DNA from: a virus
Virus record (IMG/VR): IMGVR_UViG_3300032278_001050
Location: 1-22,897 of that record
Direction: 5' to 3' (one strand)
DNA length: 22,897 nt
Part shown: positions 1-7,800 of the stretch, one piece after another
Layout: each line of letters starts with the position of its first letter
Position numbering within the stretch: the stretch's first letter is position 1
The notes under the pieces: model-generated
Database searches by the model: none
What the model was told of the DNA's origin: nothing
The model's input: only the letters and a program-made list of their open reading frames with translations
Program-made: the position numbers and the translations under genes

Positions 1-41
1 TGCACGCAGCATTCAGAACATCGATAAACGTATGTAGGCAT
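1..41 (-). CDS. Start of a small zinc-ribbon protein, FmdB-like (partial)
   Basis: Immediately after the scaffold stop codon, an ATG at 41-39 opens a frame that runs off the left edge and reads MPTYVYRCSECCV. This closely resembles the N-terminus of FmdB-type zinc-ribbon proteins, which usually begin MPTYxYxCxxCG; the CxxC pair would be half of a zinc knuckle, although the usual Gly after the second Cys is Cys here. Only 13 complete codons are visible. There is no strong ribosome site, so translation may depend on coupling to the scaffold gene, whose stop lies two bases upstream. Small zinc-ribbon proteins occur in many phage genomes with unknown roles. The match is short and from memory, so the family call is moderate. 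Confidence 0.5.
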   Translation of the reverse strand, partial: MPTYVYRCSECCV

Positions 42-43
42 TG

Positions 44-511
44 TCAGCCAGAAACGACCCGCTGGTCTGGATCTCCTCCACCCGCTGCCTCCAAGACCGT
101 ATGAACAAACCTTGCAGCGGAGTCCTCGTGAGGACGGCCCGCATCTAAGGCTTCCTTAAACGCTCTATGGCCTGCGTCGTATGGATTCTCTGTCTGATTC
201 TCAGGTGGAATAGCATCTCCGGCAAGATTCTGCCTCTGCTGTGCTACGTCTGTATCGGTAGTATCAACAGTTTCAGCCGGTGGCATTACTGCCCCCGGTA
301 CCAACTCCTGCCACTCTGCTTGGATGGATTCTGTTACCAGTTCCCCATCGTAAGCCTTGTATAAGAGTTGACCTGCCTTTGTATCTGTATCTACCCCTGC
401 CTTTAGAAACGCCATCTCGCGCTTCATAGCATCTAGTTCCTGCGTGGCTTTCTTACCGCGATCAGCGGCATCACGCAGTTCCTTGATACTTCCGGGTTCC
501 TGAGTAGCCAT
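44..511 (-). CDS. Probable capsid scaffolding protein
   Basis: This 155-residue protein is highly charged and has no membrane segment. Residues 8-40 look like a coiled coil (IKELRDAADRGKKATQELDA and on), followed by an 'LKAGVDTDTKAGQLLYKAYDG' type segment (37-55), a low-complexity acidic/Gln-rich middle, and a C-terminal helical part. This coiled coil plus 'AGIDTDxxxG..F.KAY.GEL' style is typical of small scaffolding proteins encoded just before the major capsid gene in actinophages (recalled, not searched). A scaffold directs procapsid assembly and is lost from the mature head. The ATG is preceded by AAGGAGAG at good spacing, the best ribosome site in the window, fitting the high expression a scaffold needs. 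It is the first substantial gene after the 692-720 promoter. It could instead be another coiled-coil structural protein. Confidence 0.65.
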   Translation of the reverse strand: MATQEPGSIKELRDAADRGKKATQELDAMKREMAFLKAGVDTDTKAGQLLYKAYDGELVTESIQAEWQELVPGAVMPPAETVDTTDTDVAQQRQNLAGDAIPPENQTENPYDAGHRAFKEALDAGRPHEDSAARFVHTVLEAAGGGDPDQRVVSG

Positions 512-516
512 GATGT

Positions 517-524
517 CTCTCCTT
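517..524 (-). promoter_or_regulatory. Strong ribosome-binding site of the scaffold gene
   Basis: On the minus strand AAGGAGAG ends five bases before the scaffold ATG. It is the strongest Shine-Dalgarno match seen in the window. Its first two A residues overlap the TAA stop of the possible 30-codon leader ORF, so termination of that ORF would place a ribosome on this site. Confidence 0.8.
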
Positions 525-615
525 AACCGAGTCGCACATAGTCGGAGGGACTATGCGGGGTGACTTGTCCAACGTCACCGGGCGTCAGCCGGTACCGTCT
601 CCACTTAATACTCAT
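523..615 (-). CDS. Possible 30-residue leader peptide or small protein
   Basis: Within the scaffold leader an ATG at 615-613 opens a 30-codon frame ending in TAA at 525-523, inside the scaffold ribosome site. The product begins MSIKWRRYRLTPGDVGQV and ends PSDYVRLG, a composition that looks protein-like (basic N-terminus, then PGD and PSD turns). Against it, no Shine-Dalgarno sequence precedes the ATG (the upstream bases are C-rich). An in-frame GTG 11 codons upstream also lacks one. Both leader hairpins fall inside it. If real, it would be the first gene of the scaffold/capsid transcript and coupled to the scaffold. It could equally be a chance open frame in a structured leader. Confidence 0.33.
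   Translation of the reverse strand: MSIKWRRYRLTPGDVGQVTPHSPSDYVRLG
537..579 (-). promoter_or_regulatory. Two perfect hairpins in the scaffold mRNA leader
   Basis: Two consecutive perfect inverted repeats lie between the promoter and the scaffold ribosome site. The first, at 559-579, has a 6-bp stem (GGTGAC/GTCACC) with a 9-nt loop. The second, at 537-555, has a 7-bp stem (CATAGTC/GACTATG) with a 5-nt loop that reads CCTCC on the transcript. Neither is followed by a U-run on the minus strand, so they do not look like intrinsic terminators. They may stabilise the 5' end or modulate translation. The CCTCC loop can pair only about four bases with the downstream GGAG. Confidence 0.45.
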
Positions 616-691
616 CGGGGGCGTGGGCGATCCCAATGGCGATAGCACTCACCGGCCAAATACATGGCGCACAGCGGCCAACGTGAAAGTT

Positions 692-720
692 ATTATACTA
701 ACCCGCTGGGTGGTTGGCAA
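692..720 (-). promoter_or_regulatory. Sigma70-type promoter for the scaffold/capsid unit
   Basis: On the minus strand, TTGCCA (720-715) is followed by exactly 17 bp and then TATAAT (697-692). This matches the -35 consensus at 5 of 6 bases and the -10 consensus perfectly. The -35 element lies within the last codons of the 58-residue membrane-protein gene and the -10 directly follows its TAG stop. Transcription would start near 685, giving a leader of about 170 nt to the scaffold ATG. The position, at the only substantial gap in an otherwise overlapping gene string, supports a real promoter that boosts scaffold and capsid expression independently of the long upstream operon. Confidence 0.75.
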
Positions 721-874
721 TGAAATCTGCGTATGCGTCAGGGCTATTCAAAACGATAGTCACACCCGCTGGTGTATCCTTCTTACCTATTGTCATAGTG
801 ATTGTGCCGACTAACGTGCCGATGGCAACAAGTAGCGCAGTGATTCCTGCTATGAGTTTGGTTACGTTGCTCAC
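698..874 (-). CDS. Small single-span membrane protein, possible lysis accessory
   Basis: A 58-residue protein has one hydrophobic segment at about residues 7-30 (LIAGITALLVAIGTLVG and on), then a short polar tail ending in NHPAG. The GTG at 874-872 is chosen because it overlaps the upstream TGA as GTGA, the pattern used along this operon. A longer GTG start at 892 would add six residues (MVRREL). It lies just after a holin and a membrane-anchored coiled-coil protein, so a role in lysis such as antiholin, pinholin or spanin partner is possible but unproven. No lipobox is visible. It is the last gene before the promoter gap, and its 3' end contains the -35 element of the scaffold promoter. Confidence 0.7.
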   Translation of the reverse strand: MSNVTKLIAGITALLVAIGTLVGTITMTIGKKDTPAGVTIVLNSPDAYADFIANHPAG

Positions 875-1398
875 CAGTTCTCGTCGTACCACTTATCACA
901 CCACAACCGGGTGCGGCAAGCCTGCTCATTCATATCGGTACGCCACCACAAGTCACCTAGTTCCCAACCCATTTCCTCTAGGCGCTGCTGAATCTCTTCG
1001 ATCTCGTCTACCCACTCAGGTTCCCTGTCAGCATCAAGCAGCAGGGCGGCGACTGAATCCTGTAGGTCTTCAAGGTCGTCGGACAGATCCTCGTAAGCGG
1101 CCTGCTCTATCGCCACTAAGGCTTCAACCATGTCGGTGGTGGCTAGACCAGATAGATCAATCGGTTCCGGTTCGGGGATGTCCTGAATGGCCGCTAACAA
1201 CTGGGTACTAGTAACAAGATCGCTGGTGTCTACAACCTCAATGTCTGCTACCGAGCGTTCCAACTGGTCTATACGACTGGCGACCTGAGCAGCGTTCCAA
1301 GTAACTACAGCACTGACAGCGATGATTGACCCGACAAGGCCCAAAGTGAGTTTAGATACTTGGACCTTCTTCAGTTGGTCAACCACATCGTCAGACAT
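871..1398 (-). CDS. Membrane-anchored coiled-coil protein downstream of the holin
   Basis: A 175-residue protein has a short N-terminus with two lysines (KK at 10-11), one transmembrane helix at about 17-34, and a long acidic ectodomain. The ectodomain has heptad-like helices (residues 36-55 and about 95-150), broken by a Pro-rich turn (DIPEPEPIDLSG, near 73-84). It ends in a Trp-rich tail with two cysteines (C161, C167). The charge pattern suggests N-in topology with the coiled coil outside the membrane. Together with the position directly after the holin (TAATG overlap), this resembles an inner-membrane spanin subunit or another lysis accessory. Spanins are not expected in hosts without an outer membrane, so the role stays open. 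There is no clear ribosome site; translation probably relies on coupling. Confidence 0.75.
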   Translation of the reverse strand: MSDDVVDQLKKVQVSKLTLGLVGSIIAVSAVVTWNAAQVASRIDQLERSVADIEVVDTSDLVTSTQLLAAIQDIPEPEPIDLSGLATTDMVEALVAIEQAAYEDLSDDLEDLQDSVAALLLDADREPEWVDEIEEIQQRLEEMGWELGDLWWRTDMNEQACRTRLWCDKWYDENW

Positions 1399-1589
1399 TA
1401 CGACGCTGCCGATGCCGATCCGTCACCAAACCTAGAGGCGACAACACCCTTGACAAGACTCAACGCAGCCGTAGCGCCAGCCAATCCTGCGGCCTTAGCG
1501 TTACCAATGTCACCACCGATAACGAAGATACCGAGGAATGCCTGAATAAAGGTAGCGGCTACCCGTTCAAGAACATCCTTAGTAAACAC
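1398..1589 (-). CDS. Two-helix holin, r1t-like
   Basis: A 63-residue protein begins MFTKDVLERVAATFIQAFLG, has hydrophobic helices at about 11-26 and 33-50 separated by a short Gly/Asp turn, and ends in a small polar tail (SRFGDGSASAAS). The pattern 'F.KD..ERV..TF.QA.L', then 'AAGLAGA.AALSLVKG' and a C-terminal 'GD..SAS' closely matches the r1t-type holins common in actinophages. Holins accumulate in the cytoplasmic membrane and open at a set time to release or activate endolysin. The start is a GTG preceded by AAGGTG at proper spacing and overlaps the preceding gene by 11 bp. The family call is by recall of the pattern. Confidence 0.8.
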   Translation of the reverse strand: MFTKDVLERVAATFIQAFLGIFVIGGDIGNAKAAGLAGATAALSLVKGVVASRFGDGSASAAS

Positions 1590-1683
1590 TCTTCACCTTC
1601 TTTCCTGTTTTCTTAGCGTGCTTTTTAGCAGCGGCCTTGCCCTTTTTAGTATAGGCGAATTTTTTCTTCCCAACCTTAGGCAT
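1579..1683 (-). CDS. Lys-rich 34-residue basic protein
   Basis: A very basic peptide begins MPKVGKKKFAYTKKGKAAAK and ends GKKVKSVY; about 13 of its 34 residues are lysine. The ATG at 1683 is chosen over an in-frame start at 1782 because GGAG sits six bases upstream and it overlaps the preceding stop by 8 bp, while the longer frame lies in the 448-residue gene. Similar 'MPKVGKKKFxYTxKGxxAAKK' peptides recur in aquatic phages from several lineages (recalled). Their function is unknown; nucleic-acid binding or a virion-packaged DNA-condensing role is plausible. It sits exactly between the last large virion gene and the holin. Confidence 0.75.
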   Translation of the reverse strand: MPKVGKKKFAYTKKGKAAAKKHAKKTGKKVKSVY

Positions 1684-3022
1684 TGGCTGCTCCGAATCCA
1701 GTTGTTGCTTCAAGTACCATAGCGCCGCCGCCGCCCCTGAAGGCTGCGCTACGTTCTGCTGCTCGCCGGGTAAGAGTGTCACTTATATCAGCATCCATAT
1801 CGAACGCTGACTTCACCCCATGCTCTTCGTAATCAAGGTCTACCTTCTCATTCAATGTCTCCGAGAATAGCATTTCACGTTCCTTCAGATCAGCGAATCT
1901 GCTCCACTGCTCTGCCTGTGACATACCCAGATCAGAGACTTGTTTGGCAAGATCCTTATCCCAACCAGCATCAAGGCCAGCGACCATCTTCCCCCAGCCA
2001 CCTGTCTGAGCGGTACTGATATCGTCCTGAACCTGTGACCACTCATCGGTGGGGTCAAGGAACGTCTTCATAGCAATAGACGTACCGTATTCCTCGCTGA
2101 ACCAGCCGGTAAGGGTATCGCGCACAGCCTGTGGCATCTCATACATGACACGCTGTGCTGTATTCAACCGGTTAGTCACCTCTTGCAAGCCGACACTATT
2201 CATATACAGGCTATTGATTAGTTTATCGAAGGTACCTGCGCCGTGGTCAACCACCCCAACTCGTTTAAGTTCGTTGGCGACATCCTTCTCAAAGGCAATG
2301 TATTCGCCGGGGGTAGGCATATCCCGTCGCCCATATCCAGCATCAGTCATCTCAGCAATAGCCGTGAATCGTGTACGGAATGCCTCGCTGTCATACATAC
2401 CGATCAGCGCGCGCTCCGCCGTGAAGGACGGATCGGCAATCAACTCGTCTTCAGCCCATTCCCATAGATCATCAATGAGTTTCTTATCCATGCCAGCGAC
2501 ACGCAGCGCAGCATAGAAAGCATTCTGCATATCTGCCCTTACGTTGGCGCTATCAGACGCAGTGACGGGACCAGCACCCGAGTTGCCGGGGCCTGCGCCA
2601 TCCTCCCAGCCACTAAACGGGTCATAGGAGTTGGCCGTACCACCGGCTCGCTGCACCTGATGGAACAACTGCCAAGCAGACCATCCACCATATTCCCGTT
2701 CCTTACCAGTTGACGGGTCGATGCCATCGGCGTACCCAGACTGGATCTTCCAAACGTCAAAGTCCGACTGCTGCCCAATAAGTTGAACAGCACCCTTCGG
2801 GTCGTACTTGGCACGGTCCTCCATGTTGCCCGGTTCCCACACGCCTGAAACTGGGACACCGTTGTGATACATGATAGAAGAACCCGGATCTTCTTCGTAA
2901 TCCTCTCCGGCCCCTGACCCGACCTTGCCCGGATTGTCCTGTCGAAACTGCTCCTGCCCCTCTGCGCCGAGGTCTTGCCACCAAGTACCCCCGCCCACTG
3001 CGGCCCCTACCCCGTAAGCCAT
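1676..3022 (-). CDS. Large virion protein (448 residues), ejection-type C-terminal module
   Basis: Residues 1-160 are Gly/Asp-rich and low in predicted structure. Residues 165-200 are helical, and residues about 203-433 form an ordered helical module with landmarks IGMYDSEAFRTRF (207-219), FLDPTDEW (321-328), DLGMSQAEQW (364-373) and a terminal TRRAAERSAAFRGGGGA (418-434). That sequence of landmarks (a self-association helix, 'FLDP', a Gly-Met/Val loop, and 'RR...R.A.F.GGG') is one I recognise from the last large structural protein of many uncultured aquatic phages, often near a lysozyme-bearing protein. No enzyme motif is seen. It starts at an ATG with AGGAG upstream and a TAATG overlap with the 612-residue gene. 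It is probably an internal virion or tail-tip/ejection protein. Confidence 0.7.
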   Translation of the reverse strand: MAYGVGAAVGGGTWWQDLGAEGQEQFRQDNPGKVGSGAGEDYEEDPGSSIMYHNGVPVSGVWEPGNMEDRAKYDPKGAVQLIGQQSDFDVWKIQSGYADGIDPSTGKEREYGGWSAWQLFHQVQRAGGTANSYDPFSGWEDGAGPGNSGAGPVTASDSANVRADMQNAFYAALRVAGMDKKLIDDLWEWAEDELIADPSFTAERALIGMYDSEAFRTRFTAIAEMTDAGYGRRDMPTPGEYIAFEKDVANELKRVGVVDHGAGTFDKLINSLYMNSVGLQEVTNRLNTAQRVMYEMPQAVRDTLTGWFSEEYGTSIAMKTFLDPTDEWSQVQDDISTAQTGGWGKMVAGLDAGWDKDLAKQVSDLGMSQAEQWSRFADLKEREMLFSETLNEKVDLDYEEHGVKSAFDMDADISDTLTRRAAERSAAFRGGGGAMVLEATTGFGAANA

Positions 3023-4860
3023 TAGTAGTCACTCCTGAACATCGCAGCCGCGCCCCTAATAAAGTCGTTCAATGGATTCTGGTACTGCTTGGAATGCTGG
3101 AACCGATCAACATTACCACGAGCGAGATTCCTCATCTCCTGCGCTGTCCTAAACCTCTTAGACCCATCCTCCATCACCTCTTGGTAGTTGTCCATCAACC
3201 ACTGATCGTTCTTACGGTAACTACCATCCTCCCATACCTGTGTAGCGGCCTCATGCAACGGATCAACTAGATCACTTATCGTCACCCCTCCGCCCAGACC
3301 ACCCTCCTGATTAGATGCCAGCCCTTGCATATAATCATTGGTCACACCGAACTTGCCATACGCCTTGTTGTCAAGAGTTGCGAACACCTGTTCCTTGTTC
3401 AATCCCTGCTCGCTCTTGATGTCCAACGCCCACGCTCGCACCTCTTCATCAGTGACAGTAATCAACTGGCTGGCGGCATGAGCGCGGATCTCATTCTCCA
3501 GCGAGGCAATAGTGCCAACACCAAGATCGCCCTCAACGCCAAGACTGCCAGCCCGTAGGTGACCTACCAGAACCTCTTCGATAATCTGATGGGCTTCCGT
3601 CGCCCAGTTGCGGGCAAAGGCAGGATCGATAGCAGACGCACCGCCTTCTCTCATCAACCTGAAGGCAAGACCATTGGTTACTGTGCTGGGCAAGTTACCC
3701 ACGATGCCAAGATCCTCAGCAACAGACTGGATTATCTTTATGGAATCATTCCAAGTCTGCTGCCATTGACCCGTACCCTCCCAGTTTTCATACTGAAGGT
3801 AATCTTCAAGTGTTTCAGGGAGCGGCGCATCAAACCCAGCAGTACCGGGTCCACCACCCGTATACCACAACTCGGCCATCTTCAACCAATGGTCGGTTTT
3901 GCTATTCCACCACTCCTGTTGGAATAGACCATCTTCAGCATTGAAGAAGTCCTCTTCCAAATCATCAGTGCTATATGGGATATCCATACCAGCGTTCGCA
4001 TTGAAGCGATCCAGCCACATATCCAGCCAGTCGCCAACAACGCTGTTGTCTTCACCCCAGAATGACAGCCATCCGGTAGGCAACGAACCAGTACCCGGCG
4101 TGTAATCGCTATCGGAGCCAATCACTGCACCCCCGCCACCCAAGTAAGTTAACAACCCTTGGACCTCGGTGAGTGCTGCTACGTCGCCACCCTCACGCAA
4201 CCAACTGCTGATATTTTTATCTGCTGTACCATCAGCGTATTCACCATACTCCTTCCATAAATACTGCCATGCCAAAGTCTGCTGGGCGGGGGTGAACCCC
4301 CAGTCAGCGAACTGCTGTGTTATCTCTTCAGTTAAAACTTGCGATTGGAAATCCCACGGGACTTCGACCTGATCCCAAGTAGGCTCTCCTCCCTCCTCTT
4401 GGCCCCCCTCCTCTTGACTCACACCTTCGTCGCTTGTATTTCTACTGATACCCTCGCCGTAGTTGCCGGGGAAGTTCGCATCAGTGATCTCTAAAGCGTG
4501 CGTACTCCATCGGGTGAAGTCCCAGTCCTCTGTTGGTTCGCTATGATCCCTGCGATGTCCGACGTACTCAGCGGCAATAGCATTAGTTACCGGATCAGCA
4601 AGTTGCTCAATCAATAGATTGAGATTCACCTCAAACCCTTCACCCGAATCGGGCTGATGAAGTATCCCGGCCTCTACAAGTTTGGGTAGATGGATACTAT
4701 TGATCTGCCAGATACCATAACTTTGTGTCCCATCAGGCTCATCAGTAATCTCTTCAGCGACACCCTTGCTTTCAGCCCACGCAATAGTCGCCAAGTAGAA
4801 AGCATCAGCCTCATCCCAGCCCTGCTCTAAACCAAGTTCGTAAATCTCCTGAATGTTCAT
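3022..4860 (-). CDS. Virion protein with N-terminal lysozyme-like domain
   Basis: Residues 1-120 form a lysozyme/lytic-transglycosylase-like domain: the helix ending in WAESKG gives a candidate catalytic Glu (E30), SYGIWQIN lies at 47-54, and FTRWSTH at 115-121 matches the conserved late Trp. Residues about 140-160 are an acidic Gly/Gln linker with a short internal repeat (EEGGQEEGG). The middle is Trp-rich and helical. Residues about 455-612 resemble a C-terminal module seen in aquatic-phage ejection proteins (EVRAWALDIKSEQGL, then ISDLVDPLHEAATQVWED). A peptidoglycan-cutting domain on a large structural protein suggests local cell-wall opening during DNA entry. No other endolysin is seen here, so it could also serve in lysis. 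It overlaps the 1269-residue gene as ATGA, with AGGGG upstream. Confidence 0.82.
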   Translation of the reverse strand: MNIQEIYELGLEQGWDEADAFYLATIAWAESKGVAEEITDEPDGTQSYGIWQINSIHLPKLVEAGILHQPDSGEGFEVNLNLLIEQLADPVTNAIAAEYVGHRRDHSEPTEDWDFTRWSTHALEITDANFPGNYGEGISRNTSDEGVSQEEGGQEEGGEPTWDQVEVPWDFQSQVLTEEITQQFADWGFTPAQQTLAWQYLWKEYGEYADGTADKNISSWLREGGDVAALTEVQGLLTYLGGGGAVIGSDSDYTPGTGSLPTGWLSFWGEDNSVVGDWLDMWLDRFNANAGMDIPYSTDDLEEDFFNAEDGLFQQEWWNSKTDHWLKMAELWYTGGGPGTAGFDAPLPETLEDYLQYENWEGTGQWQQTWNDSIKIIQSVAEDLGIVGNLPSTVTNGLAFRLMREGGASAIDPAFARNWATEAHQIIEEVLVGHLRAGSLGVEGDLGVGTIASLENEIRAHAASQLITVTDEEVRAWALDIKSEQGLNKEQVFATLDNKAYGKFGVTNDYMQGLASNQEGGLGGGVTISDLVDPLHEAATQVWEDGSYRKNDQWLMDNYQEVMEDGSKRFRTAQEMRNLARGNVDRFQHSKQYQNPLNDFIRGAAAMFRSDY

Positions 4861-7800
4861 CGTGGCCCCTGCCTAAGACCAGCATCAGGGTAGAAGTGAT
4901 TAGTTGTAGCCAGTTTCTTCAAGTCGTCACGGGTCCATTCCTGCCCCCTAGCAGGACGGACGTTCTTCCGGTTTGGCTTACGCCAGAAATGCCGATCAAT
5001 CTCTAGGCCATACCGTCCAGCCTGCTCCAACGCACGCTGGTAGTCCTGCTCGCTGCGGTAGCCAACGACCATAGCGTCACCGGCTTCCATCTCTTTGCGT
5101 ACATCATTAGAGAACGTAGCCTGACCATTGTGTCCCTGCTGAGACAGGTGTTTGCTAGTCCCCCTGACAAGATCCGCATCCTCCCGGCCTATCACCGGCA
5201 CCGCACCACCACCAAGACTCATCAGCAGGGCATTGGACTGGTCGCGGAACCCGTCAGTAAGAAGATCAACAGTCTGGTTACCGGTACTACGCGACCCCTT
5301 CTCCAACCCATCTAGTGTGCTACCAACAGATCGTGTCATCCATTCCAAATGATCCGGGTAGTCTTTAATCCAACTCCACCAAGAATCAGCACGGTCGGCT
5401 AGACCAGTCATAACCTGCTTGACTTGGGTTGGGAAAGCCGCCTCAGCAGCCAGACCAGCAACAGGCCCAGCCACCATACCAGCAGCCACCTTCCCACCTA
5501 GTCCCCTAGGCTTAGTCAGTTCTGCCGTGGACGGAGGACCGTCTACCTTCCATACAGGATCGGCTAGTCCGCTAAGACCCTCCCTGAGTTGTTCATCAGT
5601 GAGGCTCGCCGGGGGCGGCAGATAGAACTCCCAGTTAGTACCTCCACCCTCGTGAAGTGGGCGACCCTGATAGTCCACCATCTTTACGGGTTCTCTCGGC
5701 AAGTTATCCCATGACCACCCCTGATAAGGCGCCCTGAGTTCCATAGCCCTTTCGTGTATCTCTTCTGCCCGATCCAACCATGCGGTTTCTTGGGCTGTCC
5801 ACTGATGACCAGCATTCGTCGCTGCTCGTATATCGTCATAACCAGCCGATTCAAACGCCTGTCGTTCCAGATGGGTTTCCTGTATAGCCAATGCCTCTTG
5901 CTGGACACCCACATACTCTCGTTCGTTCAACCATCTTGCTAGCCTGCTGTCCTGTGTGGGAGTAGAAGCCCGCATTGGACTCAGGTTCGGGTCCATGTCA
6001 CCCGCACGAAGGTTCGCATAATCGTCCTTCGTTATGGCAAGACCATGAGCCTCATTAAAAGCCTCATTGATATACTTGGCGTACCCTTCGTTATACGGGT
6101 CTTTAGGCAAGTTGACTGGTGATACATCACTCCACGTTTTCACATGATGATAGGTGCCTTCTATATTGAAGCCCGAAGCGATACCGGATTCCATGTGGAC
6201 TGGAGAATCACGGAAGTATCGTTCTAACGCTAGGCCGATGTCCTTATTCTCCTGCGTGCCGTAACGCCACAAAGCATCACCCGGATTCAAGCCCATAGTA
6301 GACGGACTCTTTCTGAACCATCCCGAAATATGGCCCATTTCGTGTGCGCCAAGCCCCTCCATCGGTGACCAATCCCCGGCAAACGCACCACCGCTATCCT
6401 TGAACTCATCATAAAGATCGACGTTCGCATCGCCCGTACCGGTGCGCTTATAGAATGTTCGTATCTCCCCATCCGGTGCCGTGACATTAATAATGTAACG
6501 ACCGTGCACCCATGACATCTGTTCTGAAACGAAGTAACCGTCACCGATATCCACGGTCGGGTAGTAGCCCGGATGACCAGCGAAACCGGTTGGTGTAAAC
6601 GTCGTACCACCGGGTCCGTACTGTGTCAGTCCGGGTGGACCCTCTGCGCCCGGTGGGTCTGGTGGTTCGTACCCGTCCAACGCGGGGTCTTCCCAACCAG
6701 TCTCAGTTATTGTCTCTTCGGCCTCCAACACCCCCGACGCATACTCCTCTTCATCTACCCCAGCGAAACGCATCTCTTCTACATACGCATTATGGTCATT
6801 GAACATCTCCGTCCAACTATTGATGGCTTCTTCATCCCAGTCGGCGCTATGTTGCTCAAAGAACCTTAGGAGTTCCGGGTCACCGGGACCATCTGCTATG
6901 AACTGCATACCCCCACCCGAGGTGTCACCGGTTATTTCCATATCTCTGATGGCTGACGCTTCATGGAACTCATCAGTCGTCATATAACCCTGCACATACT
7001 GGTCATACAGGGAAGTATCACTATCCGGTGGATCCAGACGGGGATCGTCCCAGTCTCCCGTATCTACCCAATCTGCTTCTGTCTCCGGCAAGCCTGACGC
7101 AGTATCCGCTGTGACCATCTCATCTTCCATCCACCCCGGATGCGGATCGAAGTCCTCAGGTGGACCGGGACGCATTGCTTCGATCTCTTCAAACAAACTC
7201 TGCTGACCGGGCACCTCAGGAGTCCTTGGAATCGGATCCAACAGACGAGCGCCGTCTGCCTCAGAAAGCACACCGGCATCAACGGCCTCTGCGATATGGG
7301 CTGGGGTCACCTCCGAAGCGGCTACACCCTGCAACTCTCCGATGTCTTCAAGGGTCATCCCCTCGTATAGAGCATCAGTTGCCTGAGGACGAGGATCACC
7401 CAGTGCATTCCACTGTTCCGCCGGAGTCATATCACCACGCTTATGGATAACATAAGCATTCCGAACGTCGTAATCGTTCGTCGGATCGAACACCTGACCT
7501 GTCTCGCCGTGCCTCTCCCACGCCTTCTGGGCAGTAGCCTTCTCCTCATCAGATAGAGTGTCCCACCACTTACGCGCCCTCGCCCTGCCCTCCGCCTGAA
7601 ACGCCCGGAAGCGTTCAACTCCGCTCAATTGATCCAGCGTGTCTGCTAGAGGTACATCGTCTGCGGGACCGAACCGATCTGTCGGGAAGGGGATAACGTC
7701 AGCGTCCGGTATCTCCATATCAGGGATCCGGTCAGAAGGAATAGGAAACTCGGCCCCACCAGCGGTACCGGGAGGAGCGCCAGTTTCCTTAGCACCGTCG

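Noticed and set aside
537-579. Intrinsic terminator between the lysis genes and the scaffold
   Set aside because: The hairpins have no T-run after them on the minus strand and lie downstream of the promoter, so they read as leader structures.
875-892. Longer start (GTG at 892) for the small membrane protein
   Set aside because: The GTG at 874 gives the 4-bp GTGA overlap seen elsewhere and begins just before the hydrophobic helix.
1684-1782. Longer version of the Lys-rich gene starting at 1782
   Set aside because: The extra 33 codons lie inside the 448-residue gene and look unlike the basic domain; GGAG six bases before the ATG at 1683 marks the likely start.
2539-3032. Alternative minus-strand frames (2757-3032, 2539-2859) inside the 448-residue gene
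   Set aside because: They overlap a better-supported frame completely and encode Arg/Gly-rich out-of-frame translations.
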